DNA of 64,000 nucleotides from Lachnospiraceae bacterium. GTDB taxonomy: Bacteria; Bacillota; Clostridia; Lachnospirales; Lachnospiraceae. The position numbers and the translations under genes were made by a program. Shown here piece by piece: positions 1-9,626 of this stretch. Position 1 is the first letter of the stretch. Each line of letters opens with the position of its first letter. The stretch covers positions 62,001 to 126,000 of the forward strand of contig JAFQOE010000047.1 of NCBI GenBank assembly GCA_017395635.1, given 5' to 3'. The notes beneath the pieces are model-generated. The model searched no databases, was not told where the DNA came from, and saw nothing but the letters and a program-made list of their open reading frames with translations.

Positions 1-644
1 CTTAAGGAAGCAACTGCCTCTGTAAAACCATCTGTAGCAACTGATGATAAATTAGGTCGGTTCATATAGATTTTCTTATCATTGAAATAATAAACCACAT
101 AACCTGTACTCGCATCTTTCTTCTTATACTGCATATAGATATACTTAGGCTTCACATATAATGACTTATCTTCAGGATCTATATTATGCGTCAATTTACG
201 AAATGAAAAAACATTAGCCTGATAAGGATCCCCATCCGGTTTAACCAACGTATAATTCGTTTCATTAAGTATAATCTGATGATTTGTTCCATGATTTAAA
301 AAATTTGGATAATTGTCAACAACCAAGTCACCACCTACAGTACCTACTTCTGTTAATACTCTCTGCTTTCTATCATTTGCACCCATATTCGTATTAAGTT
401 CGTAGATTTTACCATCCTGTGTCTGAACACGAATATAGGTAGCCTGCATAAAAGCATCAGAAAACTGACTTCCAATCTCCATTGCTTCGGTCTGAATATT
501 CTGATTCTTTTTTGCCTTTGTTAATGCCCACGAAGTAGTGCCCATAAACTGTGTTACCATAAGCATAATAATCGACAATAAGGTTACAGCAATTAGTAAT
601 TCAATTAAAGAGAAACCTTTATTTTTATTCATTTGATGTTCCAA
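1..644 (-). CDS. PilW/PulJ-like minor prepilin, partial (C-terminus beyond left edge)
   Basis: This is a type IV prepilin, a membrane-inserted pilus subunit processed by prepilin peptidase. About 214 residues are visible. The class III motif is clear: K-G then F-S-L-I-E, with Glu at +5 of the mature protein, followed by a hydrophobic helix (LLIAVTLLSIIMLMV). The rest is a polar globular domain with no family signature that I recognise, so PilW/PulJ-like rests on its place as the last of several minor pilins and is inference. I chose a TTG start at 644 because AGGAGG at 654-659 is 9 nt away; the in-frame ATG at 632 is 21 nt away. The ribosome binding site overlaps the stop codon of the preceding pilin gene. 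The reading frame stays open to position 1. Confidence 0.8.
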   Translation of the reverse strand, partial: MEHQMNKNKGFSLIELLIAVTLLSIIMLMVTQFMGTTSWALTKAKKNQNIQTEAMEIGSQFSDAFMQATYIRVQTQDGKIYELNTNMGANDRKQRVLTEVGTVGGDLVVDNYPNFLNHGTNHQIILNETNYTLVKPDGDPYQANVFSFRKLTHNIDPEDKSLYVKPKYIYMQYKKKDASTGYVVYYFNDKKIYMNRPNLSSVATDGFTEAVASL

Positions 645-657
645 CTGCTTTCACCTC

Positions 658-1194
658 CTATTTGATGTAGTGTTTTCCTGATATAGGATCTACATAAATT
701 GATGCATAAATCCTTTCAGTTCCACTCATTTCCGTATACAAATCATATTGACCTGCTCCATAACAAACGGTACCGTCACTTTTAACAAATTGAAGAATTA
801 TCTGTTCATCTGTAGTAGCAGTATGTTTCTGAGTTGCAACTGTAGGTGTATATGTAATCTTAGTTATCTGTCTCGGCAATATTGCCTCACACTTCTCATC
901 CGCTGTATCGTCAACACCATTTACATTGGAACCATCAAGTGTTCCTTTCATAATTACATAAACATTATCCGTACTTCTCTTCTTAATCACTAAACACATT
1001 GGTTTATCAACAGCGGATATCGCCTTTGTTTGTATCAGACAATTACTCATCTGATTATTCAAAGTGTTAACTGCAGCAGAACATCTCGCTTCATCTACTA
1101 TCGCAAAGGTTGCAAATGAAAGTCCTGCCAAGATTCCCATGATAGCAATTACAATAATCATTTCCACTAATGTATATCCTTTATTATTTTTCAT
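658..1194 (-). CDS. Type IV prepilin-like protein (GspH/PulG-like)
   Basis: A 178-residue prepilin with a short basic leader ending KG (residues 5-6), then YTLVE with Glu at +5, and a hydrophobic helix (IIVIAIMGILAGLSF). This is the standard prepilin peptidase cleavage and N-methylation site. The mature part holds three or four cysteines that could form the disulfides usual in minor pilins. The gene begins 11 nt after the large PilX-like gene and its stop overlaps the ribosome binding site of the next prepilin gene, so the three are translationally packed. Minor-pilin status is inferred from position; it could also be a second structural pilin. Confidence 0.85.
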   Translation of the reverse strand: MKNNKGYTLVEMIIVIAIMGILAGLSFATFAIVDEARCSAAVNTLNNQMSNCLIQTKAISAVDKPMCLVIKKRSTDNVYVIMKGTLDGSNVNGVDDTADEKCEAILPRQITKITYTPTVATQKHTATTDEQIILQFVKSDGTVCYGAGQYDLYTEMSGTERIYASIYVDPISGKHYIK

Positions 1195-1205
1195 ACTATC
1201 ACCGC

Positions 1206-4103
1206 CTAATCTACATTCTTCTTCCAGTTTGCAAATGAAATCATATCCTCATAGACAACTGCCGACATACTCTTCATAGATTCAACATGCTCTGATGCCG
1301 GATTACCACTTGCATCCGCATAATTGGCAGCAAACTGTTTGAACAGACGACAAACCTTTGCTTCTATATCACTAGGCTCAAGTCTTTGAGATAACTCTTT
1401 TGTATTATTCTTATCATAGCATTCACGCAAAATAGATTTCACAACTTCTGCGTTAGCAACGAAATTAATGGACTTACCAACTTTAATCTTACCACCGGCA
1501 ACAATCAATCCTTCAAATTCTTTTACATCTGAGCCAAATGTTACATCACCCTTGCAGATAACAATTCCCTTAATTTTTTCAGAATTGCCATCTTCAACAA
1601 TAACATCTTCTTTACTCATAAATACCTTGTATCCAGAATTCATTGTCAATGTTCCATCAAATAATTCAGAAAAATCAAAATGATGGTTAATTGGTGTAAT
1701 TTCACTTTCCACTTCCCCACGGGCATCATCAACCGCATCAGCGTCTTTAGATGTATTGGTTAACAACATTTTCATCTCTTTGTATTCTGACTGTATACTT
1801 GTTGTAAGTATGGTTGACCTTATTGTTGTATCACCTGCCTGCTGAATCGTTGCCACATTATTAAGATTCTGTTGATCCATCTTTCCTAATTCGTTTGCAG
1901 CAGTTGTTAAAACAGCAACTGACTTACTATCAGCAATTATATTAATCTTATCACCAACCTTGTAGGAAATTGCAGAATTAGAATATATCTTGTTCTCAAT
2001 ATCATCCTTATCATTCTCGCCATCCGGGCCAGTATAATCATCATCTCCATCTATGATAAGATTATCAACTTTGAATAATTCATAATCCGTAATATCGTAG
2101 AAGTCAGCCATCGTACCAACTGCACGTTCCTGACCAGCCGGTATTTCAAATAGAGCTGCATAGGCTTCCATATAATCATTCATCTTAATTCCGGTATCAG
2201 CCTTAGAAAAATCATAGAAATAATTTACCTTACCAGACACTACCGTCTTAATAACCGGTACTTTACTTAAACTGGACCACATCTGCGAAAAATCAACACC
2301 AATATTCAAACCAGCAAAATTAGTATTTTCCAATATTGCCGGCCATGCAACATATATTTCACCCGTAGCCGGATCTTCTGTTACTCTGTACGGTGGAATA
2401 TATGCCAACTGATTACTTTTTACAGAAATTGCTTCACCTGTACGATAATCCTGAATGCTTGTACGAGAATTATCATCCTTTGCATCAGTTGTTGTATAAT
2501 CATCGTCTGACTTGCTATTATAAGAATAATTATCTACTGTAACTTTCTTATCTTCCGGTGTGGTATTGGATACATTATTCCAAGTTGAAGGATCTCCTGT
2601 GTCTTGTTCTTCAACATTCTTAGATTGTGCTGTCTTGGACAACTCAACATACGCCTGTCCGGCAATGTATATAGAATCCGTCTTTGACAAATCCAATACA
2701 GAATCCGCACCATTCACAACGATTGCACTACTGTTATAATGTGCCTGCCCTTTTAAAGCAGCACCAGTACCATCAACACCCAAATAATTACCATCATTAA
2801 TCTGAACGCCTGATATATACTTACGCTTAGTTGCTGCCGCAATAAACTCCGGACTATAAGTACGGTTGTCTGTTGATGCATAGTTATATCCGTAATATGC
2901 TCCATCCATAGAAAATTGGGATCCTGTTGCATTCACTTCCAAATCGTCATATACATAAGCATCTGCTTTCATATCAATTGTTGAACCGATATACTTCCCA
3001 GCACTACCACTTAGCTTTCTGGAATATCCACCTAGCACAATTCCATCTGCCCATACCTGAGTATAACCAGCTTTATTCTGATATCCGGTCACACTTGTAT
3101 CGATCCAATTCTTAGCATAATTAGAAGCATTTCCGGTAATATTACCAACAACAGATATCTTACCGCAATTCATTGCTGCAATCGTTCCAGGAACTACAAG
3201 CTTATCTGCTATCACAGATACCTCGGCACCACTCACGTAGAAACCGGAATACATACTCTTTTCAGAAATACCGTCACATTTACCTAACTGTGTTGTATTA
3301 TAGGAATTAACCTTTTTATCCGGATTCCCATTATACTCCTTATTATAGAAATCAGCAGCTGCATATACATTACCATTAATAACTGACTTTGTTCCAATTC
3401 CGGTAACTTCCACACCCATATCACTAATCATAACGAAATCATATAGGTCATCTACGTCCTTACCAACATTGGTAAAATCAACATCATATTCCGGTGGAGC
3501 AATCACCAAGTCTGTTGTAATCGATTGAACATACGTAGCAGGAGCTGCAGTCTTAGTTGCATTAACAGTACTATACTGTTCTTCACGCTTCAAGACTAGA
3601 TTCGTAATTTTCAAAACACCATTAGTCTGATCCATTGCAACATTAATGTTTGTATCATCAATAATAACAGTACCATCAGATGTAAAACCATCTAATGTAG
3701 TTCTAATATTACTTAATGAAAGTGATCCTGAAACCTGTTCCTGAGCCAGTTTATTGATAAAACTCTGTTTCATCATATCATTCGCATCTTCGTCCGACAT
3801 CGTAACATAAGACTGTTTCTCCGTATCATAATGAACCAAAACTTCCAAAGTTTCATTATACGAATCATTCAGATGCTTCATTGCAACCTTACCAACACCT
3901 TCATAAATCTCATCCATTGCTTTTTCAAGATAATAGAAATTATCTCTTGAATTAATTTCATATGCTTTCATACGATAACATAATGCAACCGCAACCAAAA
4001 GCGCTGTAACAAGAACTGCAAGAAAGGAAATTGTAGCAATTACAACTATGAAACTGTTTCCTTGATTTAACCGTTTTTTCTTTTTGGTTTTATTCAATTT
4101 CAT
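1206..4103 (-). CDS. Very large PilX/GspK-like pilus protein with bactofilin-like C-terminal segment
   Basis: About 965 residues from ATG 4103. A lysine-rich N-terminus and QGN lead into one transmembrane helix (FIVVIATISFLAVLVTALL), followed by an amphipathic stretch of the kind seen after pilin helices. The position normally held by Glu +5 is hydrophobic, as in GspK/PilX-type tip subunits. Most of the protein is Thr/Asn/Ser/Asp-rich and resembles a secreted passenger. Around residues 840-880 short repeats such as IVICKGDVTF and EGLIVAGGKIKV look like bactofilin or beta-helix strands. The frame continues upstream to 4211, inside the preceding gene. AGGAGG at 4106-4111 serves either ATG 4103 (2 nt) or TTG 4097 (8 nt), and the latter may be the true start. 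The role as tip or adhesive subunit is inference. Confidence 0.7.
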   Translation of the reverse strand: MKLNKTKKKKRLNQGNSFIVVIATISFLAVLVTALLVAVALCYRMKAYEINSRDNFYYLEKAMDEIYEGVGKVAMKHLNDSYNETLEVLVHYDTEKQSYVTMSDEDANDMMKQSFINKLAQEQVSGSLSLSNIRTTLDGFTSDGTVIIDDTNINVAMDQTNGVLKITNLVLKREEQYSTVNATKTAAPATYVQSITTDLVIAPPEYDVDFTNVGKDVDDLYDFVMISDMGVEVTGIGTKSVINGNVYAAADFYNKEYNGNPDKKVNSYNTTQLGKCDGISEKSMYSGFYVSGAEVSVIADKLVVPGTIAAMNCGKISVVGNITGNASNYAKNWIDTSVTGYQNKAGYTQVWADGIVLGGYSRKLSGSAGKYIGSTIDMKADAYVYDDLEVNATGSQFSMDGAYYGYNYASTDNRTYSPEFIAAATKRKYISGVQINDGNYLGVDGTGAALKGQAHYNSSAIVVNGADSVLDLSKTDSIYIAGQAYVELSKTAQSKNVEEQDTGDPSTWNNVSNTTPEDKKVTVDNYSYNSKSDDDYTTTDAKDDNSRTSIQDYRTGEAISVKSNQLAYIPPYRVTEDPATGEIYVAWPAILENTNFAGLNIGVDFSQMWSSLSKVPVIKTVVSGKVNYFYDFSKADTGIKMNDYMEAYAALFEIPAGQERAVGTMADFYDITDYELFKVDNLIIDGDDDYTGPDGENDKDDIENKIYSNSAISYKVGDKINIIADSKSVAVLTTAANELGKMDQQNLNNVATIQQAGDTTIRSTILTTSIQSEYKEMKMLLTNTSKDADAVDDARGEVESEITPINHHFDFSELFDGTLTMNSGYKVFMSKEDVIVEDGNSEKIKGIVICKGDVTFGSDVKEFEGLIVAGGKIKVGKSINFVANAEVVKSILRECYDKNNTKELSQRLEPSDIEAKVCRLFKQFAANYADASGNPASEHVESMKSMSAVVYEDMISFANWKKNVD

Positions 4104-5289
4104 CTCCTCCTCTTGTTCCCTGTAATATCGGATCAATACCTGTGTCAACAGAAGATCCCTTTTGCATTCGTATTCTAACCTCATATAAACTTCTTCCACC
4201 CATAGCATCATTCAAGTCTCCATACTGCCCCGACTTGAAATTCTTAAATATAGGAGTTATACCATTGTTATCATCAGTTGAAATTGTTGGATCATCCAAA
4301 CTGGCAAAATTATGATAAACGCATATATTCTTATCATTATCATTCTTTACAAAATTAACGTCAGGTCGTTTCGTACCAGCAATATTTCTATAATCCGTTT
4401 CAGATGGTGTTGCAATTACAAAAACATTCACAGGGTCTTGTACTCCACCATTCACATCTAAGTTGATAGTCTCCGCCAAATATTGAACACCACTTATTGT
4501 AACATTTGCTGCGTATCTATTATTATACACACAAGCATTATACATTAGATAAATATTCGGCAACTCATCAAATTCCTGACAATATGGTACATAGGTTGCT
4601 AATACATCTGTTACCTCTGTACAATTCGAACGATCTCTATACTCTAATATACATTTCACTTCATACTTATTACCACTCTTATTAACTGTAATATTAATCG
4701 TTCTAGAACATGTGTCATTATTGAATTTCACTATACCATCGGCTGAGTTATAATTAGTTGTTCCTTGCTGTAATTGTGCCATTTTCTTTGTCAAAAGAGC
4801 ATCATATGCAGAATAGTCATAATTTGAAAGAGGAGCACTAATTAATGCAACCTTGGTTTGATCCAAATCTTCCACAACACCATTTTTCAAATTACTAACA
4901 CTGGAATAATTAGCACCATCAACTTCAATCTGAAATGCATATTCTGTATTTTCAGTGCCAATATTGGTATTTCCTGTAATCAAATACTTACTACCGGTTT
5001 TGGAAACTTGAACATTTCTTGCACCCATGCTTTTGAAATAGTCTACAGCAGGTCCGATGCTCGGATCAGCCGCGCCAGCAGCAGTATCCAATACAGAAAG
5101 CGGAACCTCTTTTACATTCTCCATCAAATTACGTGCATATTCATTACGATACTGCAACTCTTTTGCAGATGTTGTTGTCTTCATACCAGTAATCAATGAG
5201 GATACAATAGGAACCAATAGTATCACAAATACCGCCAAAGCAATCAGTATTTCAACTATACTGACACCCTTATTCGATTTACGTGTCAT
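4090..5289 (-). CDS. PilV-like minor prepilin
   Basis: A 399-residue prepilin. The leader MTRKSNKG is followed by VSIVE, with Glu at +5 after the predicted cleavage at Gly8, then a helix (ILIALAVFVILLVPIVSSLI). This matches the PilV/GspI layout, though the globular part, at about 360 residues, is longer than usual for that family. The gene starts 16 nt after the PilO-like gene with GGAGTG upstream, and its end overlaps the start of the PilX-like gene, suggesting coupled translation. A minor pilin in a tip complex with the downstream PilX-like protein is the likely role by analogy with GspI-GspK; the exact family is uncertain. Confidence 0.8.
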   Translation of the reverse strand: MTRKSNKGVSIVEILIALAVFVILLVPIVSSLITGMKTTTSAKELQYRNEYARNLMENVKEVPLSVLDTAAGAADPSIGPAVDYFKSMGARNVQVSKTGSKYLITGNTNIGTENTEYAFQIEVDGANYSSVSNLKNGVVEDLDQTKVALISAPLSNYDYSAYDALLTKKMAQLQQGTTNYNSADGIVKFNNDTCSRTINITVNKSGNKYEVKCILEYRDRSNCTEVTDVLATYVPYCQEFDELPNIYLMYNACVYNNRYAANVTISGVQYLAETINLDVNGGVQDPVNVFVIATPSETDYRNIAGTKRPDVNFVKNDNDKNICVYHNFASLDDPTISTDDNNGITPIFKNFKSGQYGDLNDAMGGRSLYEVRIRMQKGSSVDTGIDPILQGTRGGDEIE

Positions 5290-5305
5290 AGACCATCACT
5301 CCGTT

Positions 5306-6502
5306 CTACTGATATACCTTCACAGATCCACTCTTTGCAACTGTTACTCTTGGTGATACCGTATCATCTCCACTTACTTTTACATAAATCGGCAATGAAG
5401 TTGAGTTGCGAATTACAACCTTAGCAGCAACCATATCTTCATCATTCTTTCTTTCAGAAGACTGAATTAATAACTTAACATCCTCTGCTGAAGTAACCTC
5501 TGCTTCATATGATAAGCTATTATCCAAGGTATATTTACAATAAATCTTTCCATCTTTCTCATAGAAATCATAAGTAATCGAAGAAATCGTATTATCACTA
5601 TTCCAAATAACAGTATCCTCTTTACCGGTTCCATTCTGTCCTACTACTTTAGCAGAAACATCACTTGTTGCAGCATTCAACATCACATAAAAATCATAAG
5701 AAGACTCAATTGCTGCACCATCTTTATCATCATATTTGTTCAAAGATGCATCCGAAGAAGTTGAATTTCCTATTCCTTCGAAAATATTATCTACTCCAAT
5801 TTCAACCTCATTCAAGTCTATACTTCTTTCCGGTCTTGACTCACCTTCAATAGAATAACAGGTAACTTGTAATTCACCCTGATATTCTCCATTACCTGCG
5901 AAAGCGATAGTTAAATTATCTACCGTCATTCTATCAGAATAATTATCCACATAAGTCACAACATCCTTCAAAGACTTATAACTTCCTATATAAGAAATCG
6001 GGAACTGTGCACCATAACAAGTCAAAGTATCATTCGTAACAGCTGTAGTCTCTGTAAGAGGTGCTGTGGTAGTCGCTTCTGTCGTTCCTGATGCAACATC
6101 AGTCTGTGCAGGTGTTGCTAATGACGCATCTGCAACAGGATTAGATGCCAATGTATAGAATGGAGTCTTTTCCCCTAATCCTAAGCTACCAATTGTAAAA
6201 TCATTGGAATCTTTGATACCTTCTAAGAACATAATTGTAATTTCCTGATTCAAATCAGCCGGAAAAGCATTCAAAACAGATTCAAACTTCTTTGTATATT
6301 CTTCAATTCCGGTTTCATATTTTTCTTTATCAGCCATCTTTGACTGTAGGTCAGTCAAACGTGCCTGTAGCTGTACAGCCTCTGTATCCAACGCTTTCTT
6401 TTTCTCCATGTTTGGCTTTGCCATATACATAACCGACAATACACAAACAGCTATACCTAATAAAATCAATAAAATCCCTTTATCTCTATTTGAAATACTC
6501 AT
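5306..6502 (-). CDS. pilO: PilO-like type IV pilus inner-membrane alignment protein
   Basis: A 398-residue bitopic protein: a short basic N-terminus, one transmembrane helix (residues about 9-28), a heptad-like stretch to about residue 75, then two alpha/beta regions joined by an Ala/Thr-rich linker near 130-155. The sequence NAFPADLNQEITIMFLEGI fits the PilO/GspM ferredoxin-like fold region. In PilMNO systems PilO pairs with PilN in the membrane and links cytoplasmic PilM and the motor to the outside. It directly follows the PilM-PilN fusion gene by 14 nt with GGAGG before the ATG, which supports the assignment. The C-terminal 100 residues or so exceed the usual PilO length. Confidence 0.78.
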   Translation of the reverse strand: MSISNRDKGILLILLGIAVCVLSVMYMAKPNMEKKKALDTEAVQLQARLTDLQSKMADKEKYETGIEEYTKKFESVLNAFPADLNQEITIMFLEGIKDSNDFTIGSLGLGEKTPFYTLASNPVADASLATPAQTDVASGTTEATTTAPLTETTAVTNDTLTCYGAQFPISYIGSYKSLKDVVTYVDNYSDRMTVDNLTIAFAGNGEYQGELQVTCYSIEGESRPERSIDLNEVEIGVDNIFEGIGNSTSSDASLNKYDDKDGAAIESSYDFYVMLNAATSDVSAKVVGQNGTGKEDTVIWNSDNTISSITYDFYEKDGKIYCKYTLDNSLSYEAEVTSAEDVKLLIQSSERKNDEDMVAAKVVIRNSTSLPIYVKVSGDDTVSPRVTVAKSGSVKVYQ

Positions 6503-6516
6503 GTGACATTCCCTCC

Positions 6517-8142
6517 TTACTCAGCCTGTAACACTGCATCAGCAGTACTATCTGCTGCATCATTTGTTACGTCTACCATAGAAACGTATTTACATCTTAA
6601 TGAAAATGTGTACGATACATTTGCAGAATCTTTAACACCTACCTGATCAATTGTATCTACAAACACATCATCAATACACTCAACCTTCTTTAGCTGAACA
6701 ATTAATTTCGCAATCGAATCATATGACTCAGCACTTCCTGTGAGTGAAACGCCAGCTTCTGTAGAACTAAAATCATTAATTATCATATCCTTAGGTTGAT
6801 TATCTTCCAAGGCTTCAATAAACATAATCACATTCTCATTCAAAGTACGTGTCTGGTCATACATCAACGCAATATCCTGGTACTTAGCCTCTGCAGCATT
6901 ATATTGATTAATAATCTGTTCAATTTCCTGAACCTGAAGTATCTGTGCATTCAGATTGTCTACTTTCTGTTGTGAATTATTCTTCATTACATTCGAACCA
7001 ACACCAACAGCCACACCAATCGCTACCAAGGCTACCATCGCAATTACCGAATTCTTCAAGAAATCAGCATCATTACCTACATTTCTGTCACGAACTTCAG
7101 ACGGATGGAATCCCATAGGAGCAAAAGATGCACCAATCGGAGCAAGTAAATATACCGGATTGTATATTTTCAAATCGATCTTATCATCGAATTTCACATT
7201 GTACAAACTATCCATAATAGAAGTCTGGACATTCAACTGAATCTTAAACAATCCTTCAATACCACGAATTAAAGCACCATCACCTGAAAGATATACATAA
7301 TCAATTGGCTTATCCGGATTCTTTGATACATAATAATCAATCACACGACCTATGTTATTAATCAAATAACGGAACGCACCTGTCGCAGCATTATCATCAA
7401 AATCAACTGTGATAATTCTTTCATTCTGCAAAAGTGACATTGCTGTTGTCGCATCTACGCCCTTTTCATCCATAACCTCTGTCACTACTACATTCGTACC
7501 ATAAGGAACGGTTCTCTGTAACAAAAGAGTATCACCTTTTACGATATTCAAAATTGTTGATTCACTACCTAACTGAATCAACATTGTTGTCATATTAGAA
7601 CTTGTTTGTGTCTTAATCATCTGTAACATTGAATTACCAACATAATCAATTGACTGAACATGCAAGCCTAACATATTACCCAACTCATAATAGCCCTTAA
7701 CCATATTAAGAGGTGCAGCAACTACCATAAGCTTCAATTGCTTTGTCTTATCCTCATTCACAATATGTTCTAATATAGAATGAGAAACAACATAATCCTC
7801 TATATTAACAGGGAAATATTCAGATGCATTCGCACTAACTATTTCTTTCACTTTATTTTCTTTTACATCAGGAATAAGAACTTCACGATTTACAACCTTA
7901 GTTGAAGTTAAAATAAAAATCACATTCTTATTCGTAATACCATTGGATTCAAGTTGTTCCTTAATTGTCGATGCAATCCGATCAACATCTCTTAATGTTC
8001 CATCTTCATAAGAATCCTCCGGTGTTTCAAAAATCAACGTATTATGTACATACGTTTGTTTCTTTGTTGAAGGTGTTACTTCAACAATTGTAATACTTTC
8101 ATTCGTAATCTCCACTGTTAAAACTTTATTACTTTTAGCCAT
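6517..8142 (-). CDS. PilM-PilN fusion, type IV pilus assembly platform
   Basis: 541 residues in two parts. Residues 1 to about 340 are an actin-like PilM domain with recognisable nucleotide-binding stretches (QLGSESTILNIV; YLSGDGALIRGIEGLFK). A transmembrane helix near 365-387 (SVIAMVALVAIGVAVGVG) begins a PilN domain with a coiled coil (LNAQILQVQEIEQIINQYN) and a ferredoxin-like C-terminus. In most bacteria PilM (about 350 aa) is a cytoplasmic protein that binds the N-terminal tail of a separate PilN (about 180 aa); here they are covalently joined. No stop or frameshift separates the halves. The start is well supported by AGGAGG 7 nt before ATG. PilO follows, and prepilin peptidase precedes it. 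Confidence 0.88.
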   Translation of the reverse strand: MAKSNKVLTVEITNESITIVEVTPSTKKQTYVHNTLIFETPEDSYEDGTLRDVDRIASTIKEQLESNGITNKNVIFILTSTKVVNREVLIPDVKENKVKEIVSANASEYFPVNIEDYVVSHSILEHIVNEDKTKQLKLMVVAAPLNMVKGYYELGNMLGLHVQSIDYVGNSMLQMIKTQTSSNMTTMLIQLGSESTILNIVKGDTLLLQRTVPYGTNVVVTEVMDEKGVDATTAMSLLQNERIITVDFDDNAATGAFRYLINNIGRVIDYYVSKNPDKPIDYVYLSGDGALIRGIEGLFKIQLNVQTSIMDSLYNVKFDDKIDLKIYNPVYLLAPIGASFAPMGFHPSEVRDRNVGNDADFLKNSVIAMVALVAIGVAVGVGSNVMKNNSQQKVDNLNAQILQVQEIEQIINQYNAAEAKYQDIALMYDQTRTLNENVIMFIEALEDNQPKDMIINDFSSTEAGVSLTGSAESYDSIAKLIVQLKKVECIDDVFVDTIDQVGVKDSANVSYTFSLRCKYVSMVDVTNDAADSTADAVLQAE

Positions 8143-8173
8143 GTTTTAGCCTCCTCACTAATCAGAAGTTGTT

Positions 8174-8995
8174 TTATAAAGGCATTACGCCTATCATACT
8201 TAGATACCAGCTTATAAGCTGTTCGCCGCACACCATTGAAATATATATTCCTACTGATAAATACGGACCAAGGGCAAATTGCCTTTCACCCTTCTTAATT
8301 GCCATTAAAACTATGTGTATAATCGACCCAATTATACACCCTAGCATCAATGCCAATAAATTAAGTTTCCAGCCTAATAATAAGCCAGTCGCTGCCATTA
8401 ATTTGATGTCACCGTCCCCCATTACGCTATCAATCTCTACATTCTCTTTTGCATACTTACGTTTCAAAAGAGGTGCGAAACAGGCATTAACAAGGAATAA
8501 AAACCCGCTGACCGTTAAAAGACCAATTACATATTCCAACCAATTAGAAAAATCTACAAATAATCGAATCAGTCCACATATAAATATTAGCACATCGCAC
8601 TCAAAAGGGATGTATTCTGTCTTCCAATCCACAACAGTTAACATCAAAAGTGCTCCAGTACAAACCACATATAATGCTGTGGTTAAATTATGTTCTCCCG
8701 ACCAAAAGAGAATCATCATTAAAAACAGACCAACAATAAAATAAGATAACATCTCTTTTTTCTTCCATCGTCGGTCAACTAAGCAATGAGAATGGATTTT
8801 CAGAAAAGTTATCAGCATAAATTCATCCAACCATGTATATTTCCCAAACAAAAAACATTTTTTTGCAAAACACGATTGCACACAATCGCATTGTTTGCAA
8901 CACTTCCCATCTTCAACCTTTTTAATAAAATCAGCAAGCGGAAATGCCACCAAACTAAGCGATGCCATTATTATTCCGATTATGACAATCCCCAA
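8174..8995 (-). CDS. pilD: Prepilin peptidase (A24 family) with divergent Cys-rich N-terminus
   Basis: An integral membrane aspartyl protease that cleaves prepilin leaders. The two catalytic aspartates are present: one in VVDWKTEYIPFE and one in the GxGD motif within VMGDGDIKLM. At least six hydrophobic segments follow residue 85. The N-terminal cytoplasmic domain, which normally contains SFLNV and a CxxC...CxxC pattern and does N-methylation, is hardly recognisable here; it has a cysteine cluster (CCKQCDCVQSC, FAKKC). Length (273 aa) is normal. The start is TTG 8995, with GGAGG at 9006-9010 and a 10 nt spacer; no better in-frame ATG exists. It lies 90 bp after the major pilin, its presumed substrate. 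Confidence 0.85.
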   Translation of the reverse strand: MGIVIIGIIMASLSLVAFPLADFIKKVEDGKCCKQCDCVQSCFAKKCFLFGKYTWLDEFMLITFLKIHSHCLVDRRWKKKEMLSYFIVGLFLMMILFWSGEHNLTTALYVVCTGALLMLTVVDWKTEYIPFECDVLIFICGLIRLFVDFSNWLEYVIGLLTVSGFLFLVNACFAPLLKRKYAKENVEIDSVMGDGDIKLMAATGLLLGWKLNLLALMLGCIIGSIIHIVLMAIKKGERQFALGPYLSVGIYISMVCGEQLISWYLSMIGVMPL

Positions 8996-9085
8996 TGCAA
9001 CTCATCCTCCATCTCACCATATTTCAATAGCACACCGACAAATTCATCGGTGTGCCATCGATTCCAAACAAAACCAATACTTTAA

Positions 9086-9544
9086 TTAGTTTGCCTCTTT
9101 CAATGAAGATGTAACAGTAGGATACACATAATACTGGCTATTATCAGACAAAGCTACAATTACAATATTCTTAACCGGATCAACTGTAATGTAAAAATTA
9201 CCATCCGCACTAAGAGAATTGCCATTCATATCCTTAGTAGACTTAACCTGAGTATCTGTGCTGATAATTGCCTCCAACTCCGTAGTAAACGCATCAGTTC
9301 CATTGCCAATTGCAGCAAGCGTTTTACTAGCAAAACCAGCACCCAACGCAGAATATGCCTTTTCATTCGACATTGCTGTCTGAATTGCAGTAGCTACTCT
9401 CTGACCATTTGAAATGTCAGTAGCCAATCTTGACTTGTTGATGTACTTGATAAGTGCTGGTGCTAAAGCACCTGCTAAGATAGCCATAATCGCGATAACG
9501 ATAATAAGCTCGACCAATGAGAAACCTTTGTTTGTTTTTTTCAT
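9086..9544 (-). CDS. pilA: Major type IV pilin
   Basis: 152 residues: a seven-residue leader MKKTNKG, then FSLVE (Glu +5) and a classic N-terminal helix (LIIVIAIMAILAGALAPAL). The mature region is small, Ala/Thr-rich and lacks cysteine, like many Gram-positive pilins. This is the most pilin-like of the prepilins in the window, it sits alone behind a structured spacer, and it directly precedes the prepilin peptidase gene, so I take it as the major subunit. I chose ATG 9544 with AGGAGAG upstream. The frame stays open to 9649, but that stretch is encoded by an intergenic repeat and is not part of the protein. Confidence 0.9.
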   Translation of the reverse strand: MKKTNKGFSLVELIIVIAIMAILAGALAPALIKYINKSRLATDISNGQRVATAIQTAMSNEKAYSALGAGFASKTLAAIGNGTDAFTTELEAIISTDTQVKSTKDMNGNSLSADGNFYITVDPVKNIVIVALSDNSQYYVYPTVTSSLKEAN

Positions 9545-9626
9545 AATTCTTCTCTCCTTTTCTTTTATAAATTTTTTATTAAATCTACCGTGGTCACCAG
9601 TAGTTTTAATCGTTAGAATAATTAAG

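Noticed and set aside
8169-8744. 191-codon plus-strand open frame opposite the prepilin peptidase gene
   Set aside because: The minus-strand gene has catalytic motifs and a promoter-proximal neighbour in the same operon; the plus frame is uninformative.
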